64,000 bases of DNA, from assembly GCA_965140365.1 (NCBI GenBank), contig OZ223196.1; one strand, written 5' to 3'. This DNA comes from Hydrogenovibrio sp965140365 (GTDB taxonomy: Bacteria; Pseudomonadota; Gammaproteobacteria; Thiomicrospirales; Thiomicrospiraceae). This document shows, piece by piece, positions 8,962-17,306 of this stretch (positions are counted from its first letter, which is position 1; the number at the start of each line of letters is the position of its first letter). A program made the position numbers and the translations under genes. Below the pieces are notes generated by a model. That model had not been told where the DNA came from, did not search any database, and worked only from the letters and a program-made list of their open reading frames with translations.

Positions 8962-10143
8962 ATGTCTGTAATTAAAATGTCTGACTTGGACTTGGCTGGA
9001 AAGCGAGTATTGATTCGTGAAGATTTGAACGTTCCGGTTAAGGATGGAAAAGTGACTTCTGATGCGCGTATCCGTGCATCTTTGCCAACCATTAAAATGG
9101 CGGCGGAAGCCGGTGCAAAAGTCATGTTGATGTCTCACTTGGGGCGTCCGACGGAAGGTGAATATGCAGAAGAGTTCTCTTTGGCGCCGGTTGCAGCCGA
9201 TTTGTCTGCAAAGCTAGGCAAAGAAGTGCGTTTGGTTAAAGACTACCTTGACGGCGGCGTTGATATCGCGGAAGGCGAAGTGGTTTTGTTGGAAAACGTT
9301 CGTTTTAACGTCGGCGAAAAGAAAAACGACGAAGCTTTGTCTCAAAAATACGCGGCTTTGTGTGACGTTTACGTCATGGATGCATTCGGTACGGCGCACC
9401 GTGCGCAGGCGTCTACACATGGTGCGGGCGCTTTCGCTGGCACGGCGTGTGCCGGTCCTTTGTTGGCGGCGGAATTGGACGCGTTGGGTAAGGCATTGAA
9501 TAACCCAGCACGCCCAATGGTCGCGATTGTAGGTGGCTCCAAAGTTTCCACTAAGTTGACCGTGCTTGAGTCGCTGTCTGAAAAAGTGGATCAATTGGTT
9601 GTGGGTGGCGGTATCGCCAATACCTTCATCGAAGCGGCTGGTTATAATGTTGGTAAATCGTTGTCTGAAAGCGACTTGGTACCAACCTGTAAAAAGTTGA
9701 ACGAAATCATGGAAGCTCGCGGCGCTGCGATTCCATTAGCGTCTGATGTTGTATGCGGTAAAGAATTCTCCGAATCGGCGGCGGCGGAAACGAAAGCCGT
9801 TGCGGATGTCGCGGATGACGACATGATTTTCGATATCGGCCCGGATTCGGCCGCTGAATTGGCGAACATCATTAAAAACGCTGGCACGGTTGTCTGGAAC
9901 GGTCCTGTGGGCGTCTTCGAATTCGACCAGTTTGGTGGAGGTACCAAAGCGATTTCCATGGCGATTGCCGAGTCGTCCGCTTTCTCCATCGCGGGTGGTG
10001 GGGATACGCTGGCCGCGATTGATAAGTACGACATCGCCGATAAAGTTTCTTATATCTCAACCGGCGGCGGTGCTTTCCTAGAGTTCTTGGAAGGCAAAAA
10101 ACTACCGGCTGTTGAAATGCTGGAAAAAGCGGCACAAAAATAA
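8962..10143 (+). CDS. pgk: Phosphoglycerate kinase
   Basis: Transfers phosphate between 1,3-bisphosphoglycerate and ADP, or the reverse during carbon fixation. 393 residues, normal length. The N-terminal GKRVLIREDLNVP motif, the SHLGRPTEGE phosphate-binding segment, the hinge region VGGSKVSTK and the C-terminal nucleotide-binding SIAGGGDTLAAID all match the family. GAGGACTGAAT precedes the ATG. It lies between two intrinsic terminators, so it is probably transcribed alone from the region upstream that holds the 13-bp inverted repeat. Confidence 0.96.
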   Translation: MSVIKMSDLDLAGKRVLIREDLNVPVKDGKVTSDARIRASLPTIKMAAEAGAKVMLMSHLGRPTEGEYAEEFSLAPVAADLSAKLGKEVRLVKDYLDGGVDIAEGEVVLLENVRFNVGEKKNDEALSQKYAALCDVYVMDAFGTAHRAQASTHGAGAFAGTACAGPLLAAELDALGKALNNPARPMVAIVGGSKVSTKLTVLESLSEKVDQLVVGGGIANTFIEAAGYNVGKSLSESDLVPTCKKLNEIMEARGAAIPLASDVVCGKEFSESAAAETKAVADVADDDMIFDIGPDSAAELANIIKNAGTVVWNGPVGVFEFDQFGGGTKAISMAIAESSAFSIAGGGDTLAAIDKYDIADKVSYISTGGGAFLEFLEGKKLPAVEMLEKAAQK

Positions 10144-10156
10144 GCCGTAACTCTTT

Positions 10157-10184
10157 AGGCCAAGCAAAGTGGCTTGGCCTTTTA
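10157..10184 (+). terminator. Intrinsic terminator after pgk
   Basis: A nine-base perfect stem (10157-10165 with 10172-10180), six-base loop and T-rich tail. Confidence 0.85.
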
Positions 10185-10356
10185 TGTTTGATATTTTAAT
10201 TTAACCATTCATTGACGCTTCGTAATTGAAAGGTGAGAGGATGCCTCGGTAAATGAATTTTGACCCGGTGATGGGTCCCCGATCAGGGAAGTTTATTTCG
10301 CGAGTCATCTTGCTTTCTGTCGAGACGCAATGAGACGTTTGAGGATGATAAAGTTT

Positions 10357-11799
10357 ATGCCATCGAGTTTAAGAAGAACAAAAATTGTTGCGACCTTGGG
10401 GCCGGCAACGGATCGTGAAGGCGAATTGGAAAAAATGATCCAGTCCGGTGTGGACGTTGTGCGCATTAATATGTCGCACGGTAACGCCGAAGATCATATT
10501 ATCAGAGCGAAAAAAGTACGCGAGTTATCCGCCAAAATGGACCGTGAAGTTGGTGTTTTGGTGGATTTGCAAGGGCCGAAGATTCGTATTGCGCGTTTCT
10601 CCGAAGGCAGCATTTATTTGGAACCGGGCGATAAGTTCGCACTGGATAACGATGTTGATCCGACGGCCGGTAATCAAAAAGAAGTCGGGTTAACCTATAA
10701 AAGCTTGCCTTACGACGTTAAATCCGGCGATCGTTTGTTGCTGGACGACGGACGAGTGGTGCTGGACGTCGAAAGTGTCGAGGGCGAGCGCGTTAACTGT
10801 ATTGTTGTTGTGGGTGGTAAGCTGTCCAACAACAAAGGCATTAACCTGCTGGGCGGTGGGTTATCCGCATCCGCTTTGACCGAAAAAGACAAAGAAGACA
10901 TTTTGACCGCGGCGGAAATTCAGTGTGACTATCTGGCCTTGTCTTTTCCGAGAAGCGCCGAAGACGTTGAGTTTTGTCGTTCGTTAGCTGAAAAAGCCGG
11001 GTTGGTGTGTAGCATCGTTTCCAAAATTGAGCGTGCCGAAGCGGTTAATGATGATTTTACCTTGGACAGCATTATTCTGGCGTCGGATGTCATCATGATT
11101 GCCCGTGGTGACTTGGGGGTCGAAGTTGGTGATGCTCAGTTGCCGGCCCTGCAAAAGAAAATGATTAAGCGCGCCCGTCAGTTGAACCGTATTACCATCA
11201 CGGCGACTCAGATGATGGAAACTATGATTGAGAACGCGATTCCAACGCGTGCCGAAGTCTTTGACGTGGCGAATGCCGTTATGGACGGAAGTGATGCTGT
11301 CATGCTGTCCGGTGAAACCGCCACAGGCCATTCTCCGAGTTTGGTTATTAAGACCATGTCCGACATTGCGCATGAAGCTGAAAAATCACGTAGTACACGT
11401 GAATCGACTCACCGTATTGATGAATCCTTTACCGCAATTGACGAAACCATCGCGATGTCGGCCATGTATGCCGCCAATCACTTTGGTGTGAAATGCATTG
11501 CCGCCTTGACGGAATCGGGTAATACGCCATTATTGATGTCCCGTATCAGTTCGGGGATTCCGATCATTGCTTTGACGCCGCATTTGGAAACGCGTCGTAA
11601 AGTCACTTTGTATCGTGGGGTTTACCCAACCAGCGTTGATTACAGCGACTTGACGGATGATGAGGTGAAAAACGAAATTCTGGATGAGTTGAAACAGAAA
11701 GGTGTCGCTAAAACGGGCGATCTGATTATCGTGACGCGTGGTCAATCACGCGGTTTGATGGGCGGCACCAACCAAATGGAAATCGTTAAGATTCCATAA
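10357..11799 (+). CDS. pyk: Pyruvate kinase (PykA type)
   Basis: Makes pyruvate and ATP from phosphoenolpyruvate. The protein aligns with E. coli PykA from LRRTKIVATLGPATD onward, with the DLQGPKIRI substrate region, the ARGDLGVE metal/substrate motif and the TATQMMETM segment. The start is uncertain: ATG 10357 gives MPSSLRRTKIV and has GAGGA 11 bases upstream; in-frame ATGs at 10345 and 10330 would add up to nine residues. The spacer upstream (10185-10356) contains several short dyads but no promoter I can place. Its presence between pgk and fba shows that the cluster also serves lower glycolysis. Confidence 0.93.
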   Translation: MPSSLRRTKIVATLGPATDREGELEKMIQSGVDVVRINMSHGNAEDHIIRAKKVRELSAKMDREVGVLVDLQGPKIRIARFSEGSIYLEPGDKFALDNDVDPTAGNQKEVGLTYKSLPYDVKSGDRLLLDDGRVVLDVESVEGERVNCIVVVGGKLSNNKGINLLGGGLSASALTEKDKEDILTAAEIQCDYLALSFPRSAEDVEFCRSLAEKAGLVCSIVSKIERAEAVNDDFTLDSIILASDVIMIARGDLGVEVGDAQLPALQKKMIKRARQLNRITITATQMMETMIENAIPTRAEVFDVANAVMDGSDAVMLSGETATGHSPSLVIKTMSDIAHEAEKSRSTRESTHRIDESFTAIDETIAMSAMYAANHFGVKCIAALTESGNTPLLMSRISSGIPIIALTPHLETRRKVTLYRGVYPTSVDYSDLTDDEVKNEILDELKQKGVAKTGDLIIVTRGQSRGLMGGTNQMEIVKIP

Positions 11800-11862
11800 G
11801 ATAAAGCGATAGAAAACCTTAAAAACCAAAACTTTATTAAGCTTTTTAATGAAAAGAAAGCT

Positions 11863-11871
11863 TGTTAGAAT
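11863..11871 (+). promoter_or_regulatory. Candidate extended -10 promoter of fba
   Basis: TG-T-TAGAAT ends 40 bases before fba, giving an extended -10 match. The -35 region is only T-rich. A short dyad (AAGCTTT...AAAGCTT) lies just upstream. Confidence 0.4.
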
Positions 11872-11911
11872 ACAACGATTGATTTTTTAAACTAATAGAG
11901 GAGTCTCGCAC

Positions 11912-12976
11912 ATGGCGATGATTACACTTCGTGAACTAATGGACTACGCGGCAGAAAACAACTTCGGTATGCCGGCGTTTAACGTAAACAACATGGAACA
12001 AGTGCGTGCAATCATGCGTGCTGCGGACAAATGCAACTCGCCAGTTATCCTTCAAGGGTCGGCTGGTGCGCGTAAATATGCCGGCGAACCAATGCTGCGT
12101 CACCTGATTGAAGGTGCGGTTGAAATGTTCCCACACATTCCAGTTGTTATGCACCAGGACCACGGTTCGGATGAAGGTGTTTGTCTGCGCGCGATTCAGT
12201 CTGGTTTCACATCCGTTATGATGGACGGTTCTTTGATGTCTGACATGAAGACGCCAGCGTCTTACGAATACAACCGTGACATCACGGCCGCCGTGGTTAA
12301 AATGGCACACGCGGGTGGTGTAACGGTTGAAGGTGAGCTAGGGTGCCTAGGTTCTCTAGAAACCGGTATGATGGGTGAAGAAGATGGTCACGGCTCTGAT
12401 GAGAAGCTTGACGCTGACGCGCTGCTAACGGATCCGGAAGAAGCGGCACAGTTTGTTAGAGAAACGAACGTTGACTGTCTAGCGGTTGCTGTGGGTACGT
12501 CTCACGGTGCTTACAAGTTCACGTCCAAGCCTTCTGATGATGTACTACGTATCGATCGTATCCGTGAAATCCACGAGCGTATTCCTGATACGCACATCGT
12601 AATGCACGGTTCTTCTTCTGTTCCAGAAGAATGGTTGGAAACCATCAACAACTTCGGTGGTGACATGGGCCAAACTTACGGTGTGCCTGTTGACGCCATC
12701 GTTGAAGGTATCAAATACGGTGTTCGTAAAGTAAACATCGATACCGACTTGCGTATGGCTTCTACCGGTGCGGTTCGTCAGCACTTGGAAGAAAACAAGT
12801 CTAACTTTGACCCACGTAAGTTCTTGAAAGCCGCAGAAGATGCCATGATGGGTATCTGTGAAGCGCGTTTCGAAGCGTTCGGTTGTGCCGGTCACGCCGA
12901 TAAGATCAAGTCTCTTGGTCTGGAAGAAATGCAAGCTCGCTATGCAAACGGTTCTTTGGATCAGCGCGTTAAGTAA
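11912..12976 (+). CDS. fba: Class II fructose-bisphosphate aldolase
   Basis: Zinc-dependent aldol cleavage or synthesis of fructose-1,6-bisphosphate; class II enzymes of this subgroup (CbbA/Fba) also act on sedoheptulose bisphosphate in autotrophs. The 354 residues include the metal motif MHQDHG (His81, Asp83, His84), the second metal region around VEGELG and VMHGSSSVP, and the C-terminal KVNIDTDLRMA motif. GAGGAG precedes ATG 11912; a second ATG at 11918 is possible but less well spaced. It is followed by a strong terminator. Leucine CTA codons are frequent. Confidence 0.95.
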   Translation: MAMITLRELMDYAAENNFGMPAFNVNNMEQVRAIMRAADKCNSPVILQGSAGARKYAGEPMLRHLIEGAVEMFPHIPVVMHQDHGSDEGVCLRAIQSGFTSVMMDGSLMSDMKTPASYEYNRDITAAVVKMAHAGGVTVEGELGCLGSLETGMMGEEDGHGSDEKLDADALLTDPEEAAQFVRETNVDCLAVAVGTSHGAYKFTSKPSDDVLRIDRIREIHERIPDTHIVMHGSSSVPEEWLETINNFGGDMGQTYGVPVDAIVEGIKYGVRKVNIDTDLRMASTGAVRQHLEENKSNFDPRKFLKAAEDAMMGICEARFEAFGCAGHADKIKSLGLEEMQARYANGSLDQRVK

Positions 12977-13000
12977 GTTAAACGCAAAGATTCAAACTCG

Positions 13001-13029
13001 AAAAGCCCGACTTTGATCGGGCTTTTTTT
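13001..13029 (+). terminator. Intrinsic terminator after fba
   Basis: A ten-base perfect stem (13001-13010 with 13017-13026), loop CTTTGA and seven T residues. A very strong example. Confidence 0.92.
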
Positions 13030-13060
13030 ATGTCTGCCCAAAAGTGAAGGGAGAAATGCA

Positions 13061-13291
13061 ATGTGTATTGGAATTGGGCTCGCCTTGGCGTTTTTGCTGT
13101 GGTTTTACAGTGATGCGATGTTATCGGAATACGGGTTAACCGAGCAGATAGGGACAACCAGTATTGTGGTCGCGAATGGTTGGGAAATCGTTTGGACGCT
13201 GTGGCCACTGGCGTTGCTGTTTATGGTGCTGGGTGGGGTCTTGGTGCTGCTGTTTTTGAAGGTTCGCGGAAGGCTGTCAGCAAAACGTTAA
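13061..13291 (+). CDS. Small two-helix membrane protein, unknown
   Basis: 76 residues that I do not recognise. Two hydrophobic stretches (about residues 3-17 and 47-68) flank a short polar loop, and the C-terminus is basic (KVRGRLSAKR). This suggests an inner-membrane hairpin with both ends in the cytoplasm. The chosen ATG has GAAGGGAG upstream; a longer reading from 13013 would start inside the fba terminator. It ends in a convergent overlap with bioD in which the two stop codons share bases. Downstream of the fba terminator it needs its own promoter or readthrough. Confidence 0.55.
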   Translation: MCIGIGLALAFLLWFYSDAMLSEYGLTEQIGTTSIVVANGWEIVWTLWPLALLFMVLGGVLVLLFLKVRGRLSAKR

Positions 13292-13980
13292 AGCTGGCCT
13301 TGGTAACCATGATAGGGCGTGTGGGCGCAGGGATAAGAGACCAGCGATTGCAGGTCGGTGAAATTTTCCGGGTCGGCGTTGTCGGACAGGTCGTTGAGCA
13401 CGATTAAGGCAATCGTTTGATTCGCCGCTTCCAAGGCCCGGATCGTCAGTAAGGCATGATTCAGGCAGCCCAGTTTATTGCCGACGACGAGAACAACCGG
13501 CAGGCCTAAACGTTCAATTAAGTCCAGGTTATTCCCATCGGGCGTAAGCGGTGAATAAAGGCCTCCCGCGCCTTCCACCAACCGAAAGCGGCCTTTCGGT
13601 GCTTGGCAGGCCTCTTCCAATTCATTCAGTCCAATCGGTGAATCGGCTTGCGAAATGGCACGGGCCGGTGAGATCGGGGGTTCAAAGCGATAAGGGCATA
13701 CGGTTTCCAAGTCGTCCGGTGTCTGACTGGCGCGGTGTACCGAGTCGGCGTCTTCTGATAGCAGGTGACCGTCCGGTTGCGGAAGACAACCGGAGGCAAT
13801 TGGCTTTCTGGGCGAAATGAGCAGGCCTGGTCGTTTTTGCAATAGATATTCCGCGATGCGGCAGGTGATGTAAGACTTGCCGATTTCCGTGTCGGTGCCG
13901 GTAATGAAGAAACCGTCCGGCGCGGCCGGGTCGGTTGCAGTCAAAAAAGCGTCGGCATAAGGAAGCAGTGCGCGGAACAT
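13288..13980 (-). CDS. bioD: Dethiobiotin synthase
   Basis: ATP-dependent ring closure of 7,8-diaminononanoate to dethiobiotin in biotin synthesis. The P-loop GTDTEIGKS is at residues 28-36; the substrate lysine segment PRKPIASG and the VEGAGGLYSPL motif follow. The N-terminus carries about 20 residues more than E. coli BioD, and ATG 13978-13980 has only a weak ribosome site, so the true start could differ. It is last in psiE-purC-bioD, 22 bases after purC. bioA lies 12 kb away on the same strand, so the biotin genes are scattered. Confidence 0.9.
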   Translation of the reverse strand: MFRALLPYADAFLTATDPAAPDGFFITGTDTEIGKSYITCRIAEYLLQKRPGLLISPRKPIASGCLPQPDGHLLSEDADSVHRASQTPDDLETVCPYRFEPPISPARAISQADSPIGLNELEEACQAPKGRFRLVEGAGGLYSPLTPDGNNLDLIERLGLPVVLVVGNKLGCLNHALLTIRALEAANQTIALIVLNDLSDNADPENFTDLQSLVSYPCAHTPYHGYQGQL

Positions 13981-14002
13981 CAGTAATTTGCCATGATTTG
14001 GA

Positions 14003-14890
14003 TTAAGAGTTTTCCATTAAGCGTGCCTGAGCTTCATGGTATTTTTCCAAGGTCATATCGACCACTTCTTGTGGGAGTTCCGGCCCGGGAGCGGTTTTGT
14101 TCCAGTCCAGCGATTCCAGGTAGTCGCGAATGTATTGCTTGTCGAAACTGTCCGGGTTTTTGCCGACTCGGTAAGTCTTCGCCGGCCAGAAGCGTGAACT
14201 GTCCGGGGTCAAGGCTTCATCGATCAAATGGATGACGCCGTTTTCGTCTTCGCCAAATTCGAATTTGGTGTCGGCAATGATAATGCCACGTTCTAGGGCG
14301 AACTCTGCGGCCATTTGGTATAGCGCCAGGCTGTATTGCTTGACTTGGCTGGCCTTATCCTCACCGATGAGTTTCACCACTTCATCATAAGAGATGTTTT
14401 CGTCGTGATCGCCGATTTCCGCTTTGGTGGACGGCGTGAACAACGGTTCCGGCAACTGTTCGGCTTTTTTCAAACCGGCGGGCAATTCGATGCCGCAGAC
14501 GGTTTGAGTTTTCTTGTATTCTTTCCAACCGGACCCGACCAGATACCCGCGAACAATGGCCTCCACGGGCAAGGGTTTAAGCTTACGCACCACCATGCCG
14601 CGGCCATCCAATTGTTTCAGTTCTTCGGGCGTCAGGATGTCGGCCAATTGAACATCGTCGGCCATTTGGTTTGGCAGAATATGGGAGGCTTTATTCATCC
14701 AGAACTGAGCGGTTTCGGTCAGGATACGACCTTTCCCTGGAATCGGCGTTGGCAAGACCACGTCGAAAGCGGAAATGCGATCGGTGGTCACAATCAACAA
14801 GTGACGATCGTCCACATCATAAAGGTCGCGAACCTTCCCTTTGTTGATTAAGGGCAGGCTGGTCAGATTTGACTCGTAAAGTGGTTGCAT
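14003..14890 (-). CDS. purC: SAICAR synthase
   Basis: Joins aspartate to CAIR in purine synthesis. The 295 residues match the longer yeast ADE1-like form rather than the short E. coli type: NKGKVRDLYDVDDRHLLIV at the start, the DRISAFDVVLPTPIPGKG motif, and the substrate motifs VRGYLVGSGWKEY and DTKFEFG. GGAAG precedes the ATG. It follows psiE by 14 bases, so it probably shares a transcript with psiE and bioD. No PurR-like site is visible. Confidence 0.95.
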   Translation of the reverse strand: MQPLYESNLTSLPLINKGKVRDLYDVDDRHLLIVTTDRISAFDVVLPTPIPGKGRILTETAQFWMNKASHILPNQMADDVQLADILTPEELKQLDGRGMVVRKLKPLPVEAIVRGYLVGSGWKEYKKTQTVCGIELPAGLKKAEQLPEPLFTPSTKAEIGDHDENISYDEVVKLIGEDKASQVKQYSLALYQMAAEFALERGIIIADTKFEFGEDENGVIHLIDEALTPDSSRFWPAKTYRVGKNPDSFDKQYIRDYLESLDWNKTAPGPELPQEVVDMTLEKYHEAQARLMENS

Positions 14891-14904
14891 AGCGTTCTTC
14901 CAGT

Positions 14905-15327
14905 TTATTTTTTCAAATTCTCTTCTAACTGCTTTCGATCACCATAGGGCAGTTTCAAGTGGCCGTAACGGATGATGATGACGGCCAAGGCAATCATGAG
15001 CATGGTGGCGGCCACCGCAATCATTTGCCATTCGTTGAGGTTTTTCATGTCCAGAATCAGATAACGCGCCAGGGCGATAATGGCAATGTACATGGGAAAA
15101 CGAATCGGTAATTTACCGGAATCGAGATAAATGGCGACCATGGCCAGTACTTCCAGGTAAAGGAACAGTAGCAGCAGGTCGCCAAGGGTGACTTTCATAT
15201 TTTGCACCATGACCATGACTTCTTGAATGCCGGCAATGATGGTCGCCAACGCAATGATAATCAGCCCGATGACTTCAGTGATTCGAATGCCGCGTTTTAG
15301 TGATTTTAAAGCCGGGAAGTGATCCAT
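14905..15327 (-). CDS. psiE: PsiE-family membrane protein
   Basis: A small inner-membrane protein of 140 residues with four predicted helices (about 17-38, 48-69, 79-97 and 104-125). It matches the phosphate-starvation-inducible PsiE family in length and in the conserved middle segment DSGKLPIRFPMYIAIIALAR. The biochemical role of PsiE is not known. GAGGAGA precedes the ATG. It is first in an apparent operon with purC and bioD and divergent from rpe. No clear Pho box is seen, so phosphate control here is not supported by sequence. Confidence 0.82.
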   Translation of the reverse strand: MDHFPALKSLKRGIRITEVIGLIIIALATIIAGIQEVMVMVQNMKVTLGDLLLLFLYLEVLAMVAIYLDSGKLPIRFPMYIAIIALARYLILDMKNLNEWQMIAVAATMLMIALAVIIIRYGHLKLPYGDRKQLEENLKK

Positions 15328-15541
15328 GACATCTCCTCGTGACGCATGTGGTTGTGTCGTGGTTATCCGCTAGGCGGTAACCGTTGTCTTTTGTGGGTGA
15401 TTTTATCCCAAATCAACGGAATTATCAGAGAGTTTTGCGTTGCCGTATTTCAAACGGCACGTCGTTTGACATTTTGCCTAAAATCAAACAATTGGCTAGG
15501 CCTGGGTAAGATAATGTTTTCTTTTTTAAAATCGGCGAGTC

Positions 15542-15550
15542 TGGTAAAAT
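15542..15550 (+). promoter_or_regulatory. Candidate extended -10 promoter of rpe
   Basis: TG-G-TAAAAT, an extended -10, lies 38 bases before the rpe ATG; the -35 region is T-rich without a good match. Confidence 0.45.
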
Positions 15551-15588
15551 GCCCGCAATTTCAATTTCATTCTCAAAAGGATTACGAC

Positions 15589-16293
15589 ATGGCTAAAAAA
15601 GAAAACTGGATTGCGCCATCGATTTTGTCGGCCGATTTCGCCAAACTTGGAACGGACGTCAAAGACGTTATTGCCTCCGGTGCGGATGTAGTACACTTCG
15701 ACGTAATGGATAACCATTACGTGCCCAACCTGACCATCGGGCCGTTGGTGTGCGAGTCTTTGAAAAAATTCATGGATGCAGAAGGTGTGAAAGCTCCGAT
15801 CGACGTGCATTTGATGGTGAAGCCAGTGGATCGCATTATTCCGGATTTCGCCAGCGCCGGTGCGGATTACATCACTTTTCACCCGGAAGCGTCCGAACAC
15901 ATTGACCGTTCCTTGCAGTTGATCAAGGGCGAAGGTTGTAAAGCCGGTCTGGTCTTTAACCCAGCCACGTCTTTGAGCTACTTGGAACACGTTATGGATA
16001 AAATCGATATGATTTTGATCATGTCCGTTAACCCTGGTTTCGGCGGGCAGGCGTTTATTCCGGAAGCGTTGGAAAAATTAAAAGCGGCGCGCAAACTGAT
16101 CGACGAATCCGGGCGAGATATTCGCTTGGAAATCGACGGCGGTGTGAAAGTGGAAAACATCGCAGAAGTCGCGGCGGCCGGTTGTGATACGTTTGTGTCC
16201 GGTTCCGGTATTTTCGGCAAAGCCAACGCGGGCGATGCCAACCGTTACGACACGGTCATCCAACAAATGCGTGATGAATTGGCTAAAGCGTAA
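15589..16293 (+). CDS. rpe: Ribulose-phosphate 3-epimerase
   Basis: Interconverts ribulose-5-phosphate and xylulose-5-phosphate in the pentose phosphate and Calvin cycles. It is a TIM barrel of 234 residues with APSILSADF at the start, metal ligands in VHFDVMDNHYVPN (His36, Asp38), the DVHLMV segment, the MSVNPGFGGQ phosphate loop and EIDGGV. ATG 15589 is chosen because the family begins here and AAAAGG lies eight bases upstream; the reading frame is open much further upstream but without family similarity. A terminator and a long palindrome separate it from gph. Confidence 0.95.
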   Translation: MAKKENWIAPSILSADFAKLGTDVKDVIASGADVVHFDVMDNHYVPNLTIGPLVCESLKKFMDAEGVKAPIDVHLMVKPVDRIIPDFASAGADYITFHPEASEHIDRSLQLIKGEGCKAGLVFNPATSLSYLEHVMDKIDMILIMSVNPGFGGQAFIPEALEKLKAARKLIDESGRDIRLEIDGGVKVENIAEVAAAGCDTFVSGSGIFGKANAGDANRYDTVIQQMRDELAKA

Positions 16294-16325
16294 TTCAGCC
16301 AGACATCACGGATAGCGCGGTACGG

Positions 16326-16349
16326 AACGCCAGCTCTGTCTGGCGTTTT
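16326..16349 (+). terminator. Intrinsic terminator after rpe
   Basis: An eight-base perfect stem (16326-16333 with 16340-16347), six-base loop and a T-rich tail. Confidence 0.75.
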
Positions 16350-16405
16350 GTCGTTTTAAACGGCTATTATTTTTCGGGATGCATGAAGTCGTGCTTTAGA
16401 TTAAC

Positions 16406-16567
16406 AGAGAGCTTTGCATGAGTGGGGCGCGATAGAAAAATGAGATAAAATTTTTCTGAATTAGGCGGAAAACGCAGCGAATAGCGAGCTATTTGCCAGT
16501 TTTTCAACGACATTCAGGGAAATTTTAGCCATTTTTATCCGTGCATCCATCTCGTGAAACGCTCTCT
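16406..16567. repeat. 162-bp imperfect palindrome (MITE- or REP-like)
   Basis: The segment is symmetric about 16486/16487. The ends AGAGAGC and GCTCTCT are inverted repeats flanked on both sides by AAC. Inside, 16446-16461 pairs with 16512-16527 over 16 consecutive positions (14 standard, two G-T). The centre is AATAGC-GA-GCTATT, and looser matching continues between these blocks and out to the ends. No ORF of its own is present. The shape suits a non-autonomous mobile element or a BIME-like repeat. It fills most of the rpe-gph spacer, so gph expression must pass through or start within it. Confidence 0.7.
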
Positions 16568-16597
16568 AACAATAATTCGAATTATTTGGAAACCTCA

Positions 16598-17281
16598 ATG
16601 AGCCAACAGAAAATTAAACCGGGCTTCATCCTGATCGATTTGGATGGAACTTTGATTGACAGTGTGCCGGACTTGGCCTACTGCGTAGATGAAATGATGA
16701 AACAACTGGGCATGCCACTTCGCGGTGAAGAAGCGGTACGCAACTGGGTCGGAAATGGCGTACAGCGTTTGGTGGAGCGTGCTCTGATCAATGACCTGGA
16801 CGGTATGCCGGAACCTGAACTGATGGATAAGGCCTATCCGTTGTATCTGTCACTGTATCAGGACAATACGTCCAAGCGCAGTTGTGTCTATGACGGAGTA
16901 GTGGATGGTCTTGAGTGGATGAAAGCGCAAGGTTACCGTGTGGCCTGTGTGACCAACAAAGCCGAAGCCTTTACGATTCCGTTGTTGAAAGACAAAGGAC
17001 TTTACGATTATTTTGAAGTCGTGGTGTCGGGCGATACCTGTGAAGAGAAAAAACCGCATCCTATGCCGTTGCTGCACGCCGCGGAGCAATTGGGTGTAGC
17101 GCCGGAAAACGCCTTGATGATCGGTGATTCGAAATCCGACGTGAAAGCAGCGCGTGCGGCTGGTTTTCACATTTTCTGCATGACTTACGGTTATAATCAT
17201 GGCGAAGATATTCGAAACTACGAACCGGATGCGGTGATGGATTCCTTTATGGAACTGCCGACCTATCTGGAAGCCAAATAA
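16598..17281 (+). CDS. gph: Phosphoglycolate phosphatase
   Basis: A HAD-superfamily hydrolase that removes phosphate from 2-phosphoglycolate, the by-product of RuBisCO oxygenation and of DNA repair. The 227 residues include motif I LIDLDGTLIDS (nucleophile Asp14, acid/base Asp16), motif II (CVTNK), and motif III/IV with Lys and the acidic pair in MIGDSKSDVKAARAAG. ATG 16598 fits family starts; a GTG at 16541 would add 19 residues coded by the upstream palindrome and is rejected. The place next to rpe and before trpE is common in gammaproteobacteria. Confidence 0.92.
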   Translation: MSQQKIKPGFILIDLDGTLIDSVPDLAYCVDEMMKQLGMPLRGEEAVRNWVGNGVQRLVERALINDLDGMPEPELMDKAYPLYLSLYQDNTSKRSCVYDGVVDGLEWMKAQGYRVACVTNKAEAFTIPLLKDKGLYDYFEVVVSGDTCEEKKPHPMPLLHAAEQLGVAPENALMIGDSKSDVKAARAAGFHIFCMTYGYNHGEDIRNYEPDAVMDSFMELPTYLEAK

Positions 17282-17306
17282 TCCGAACCGACATGCGTTT
17301 GAAACG

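Noticed and set aside
15346..15588. An 81-codon N-terminal extension of rpe
   Set aside because: The family start and a good ribosome site are at 15589, and a candidate promoter lies inside the extension.
16541..16597. A GTG start giving gph 19 more residues
   Set aside because: The extra residues would be coded by the palindromic element and have no similarity to phosphatases.
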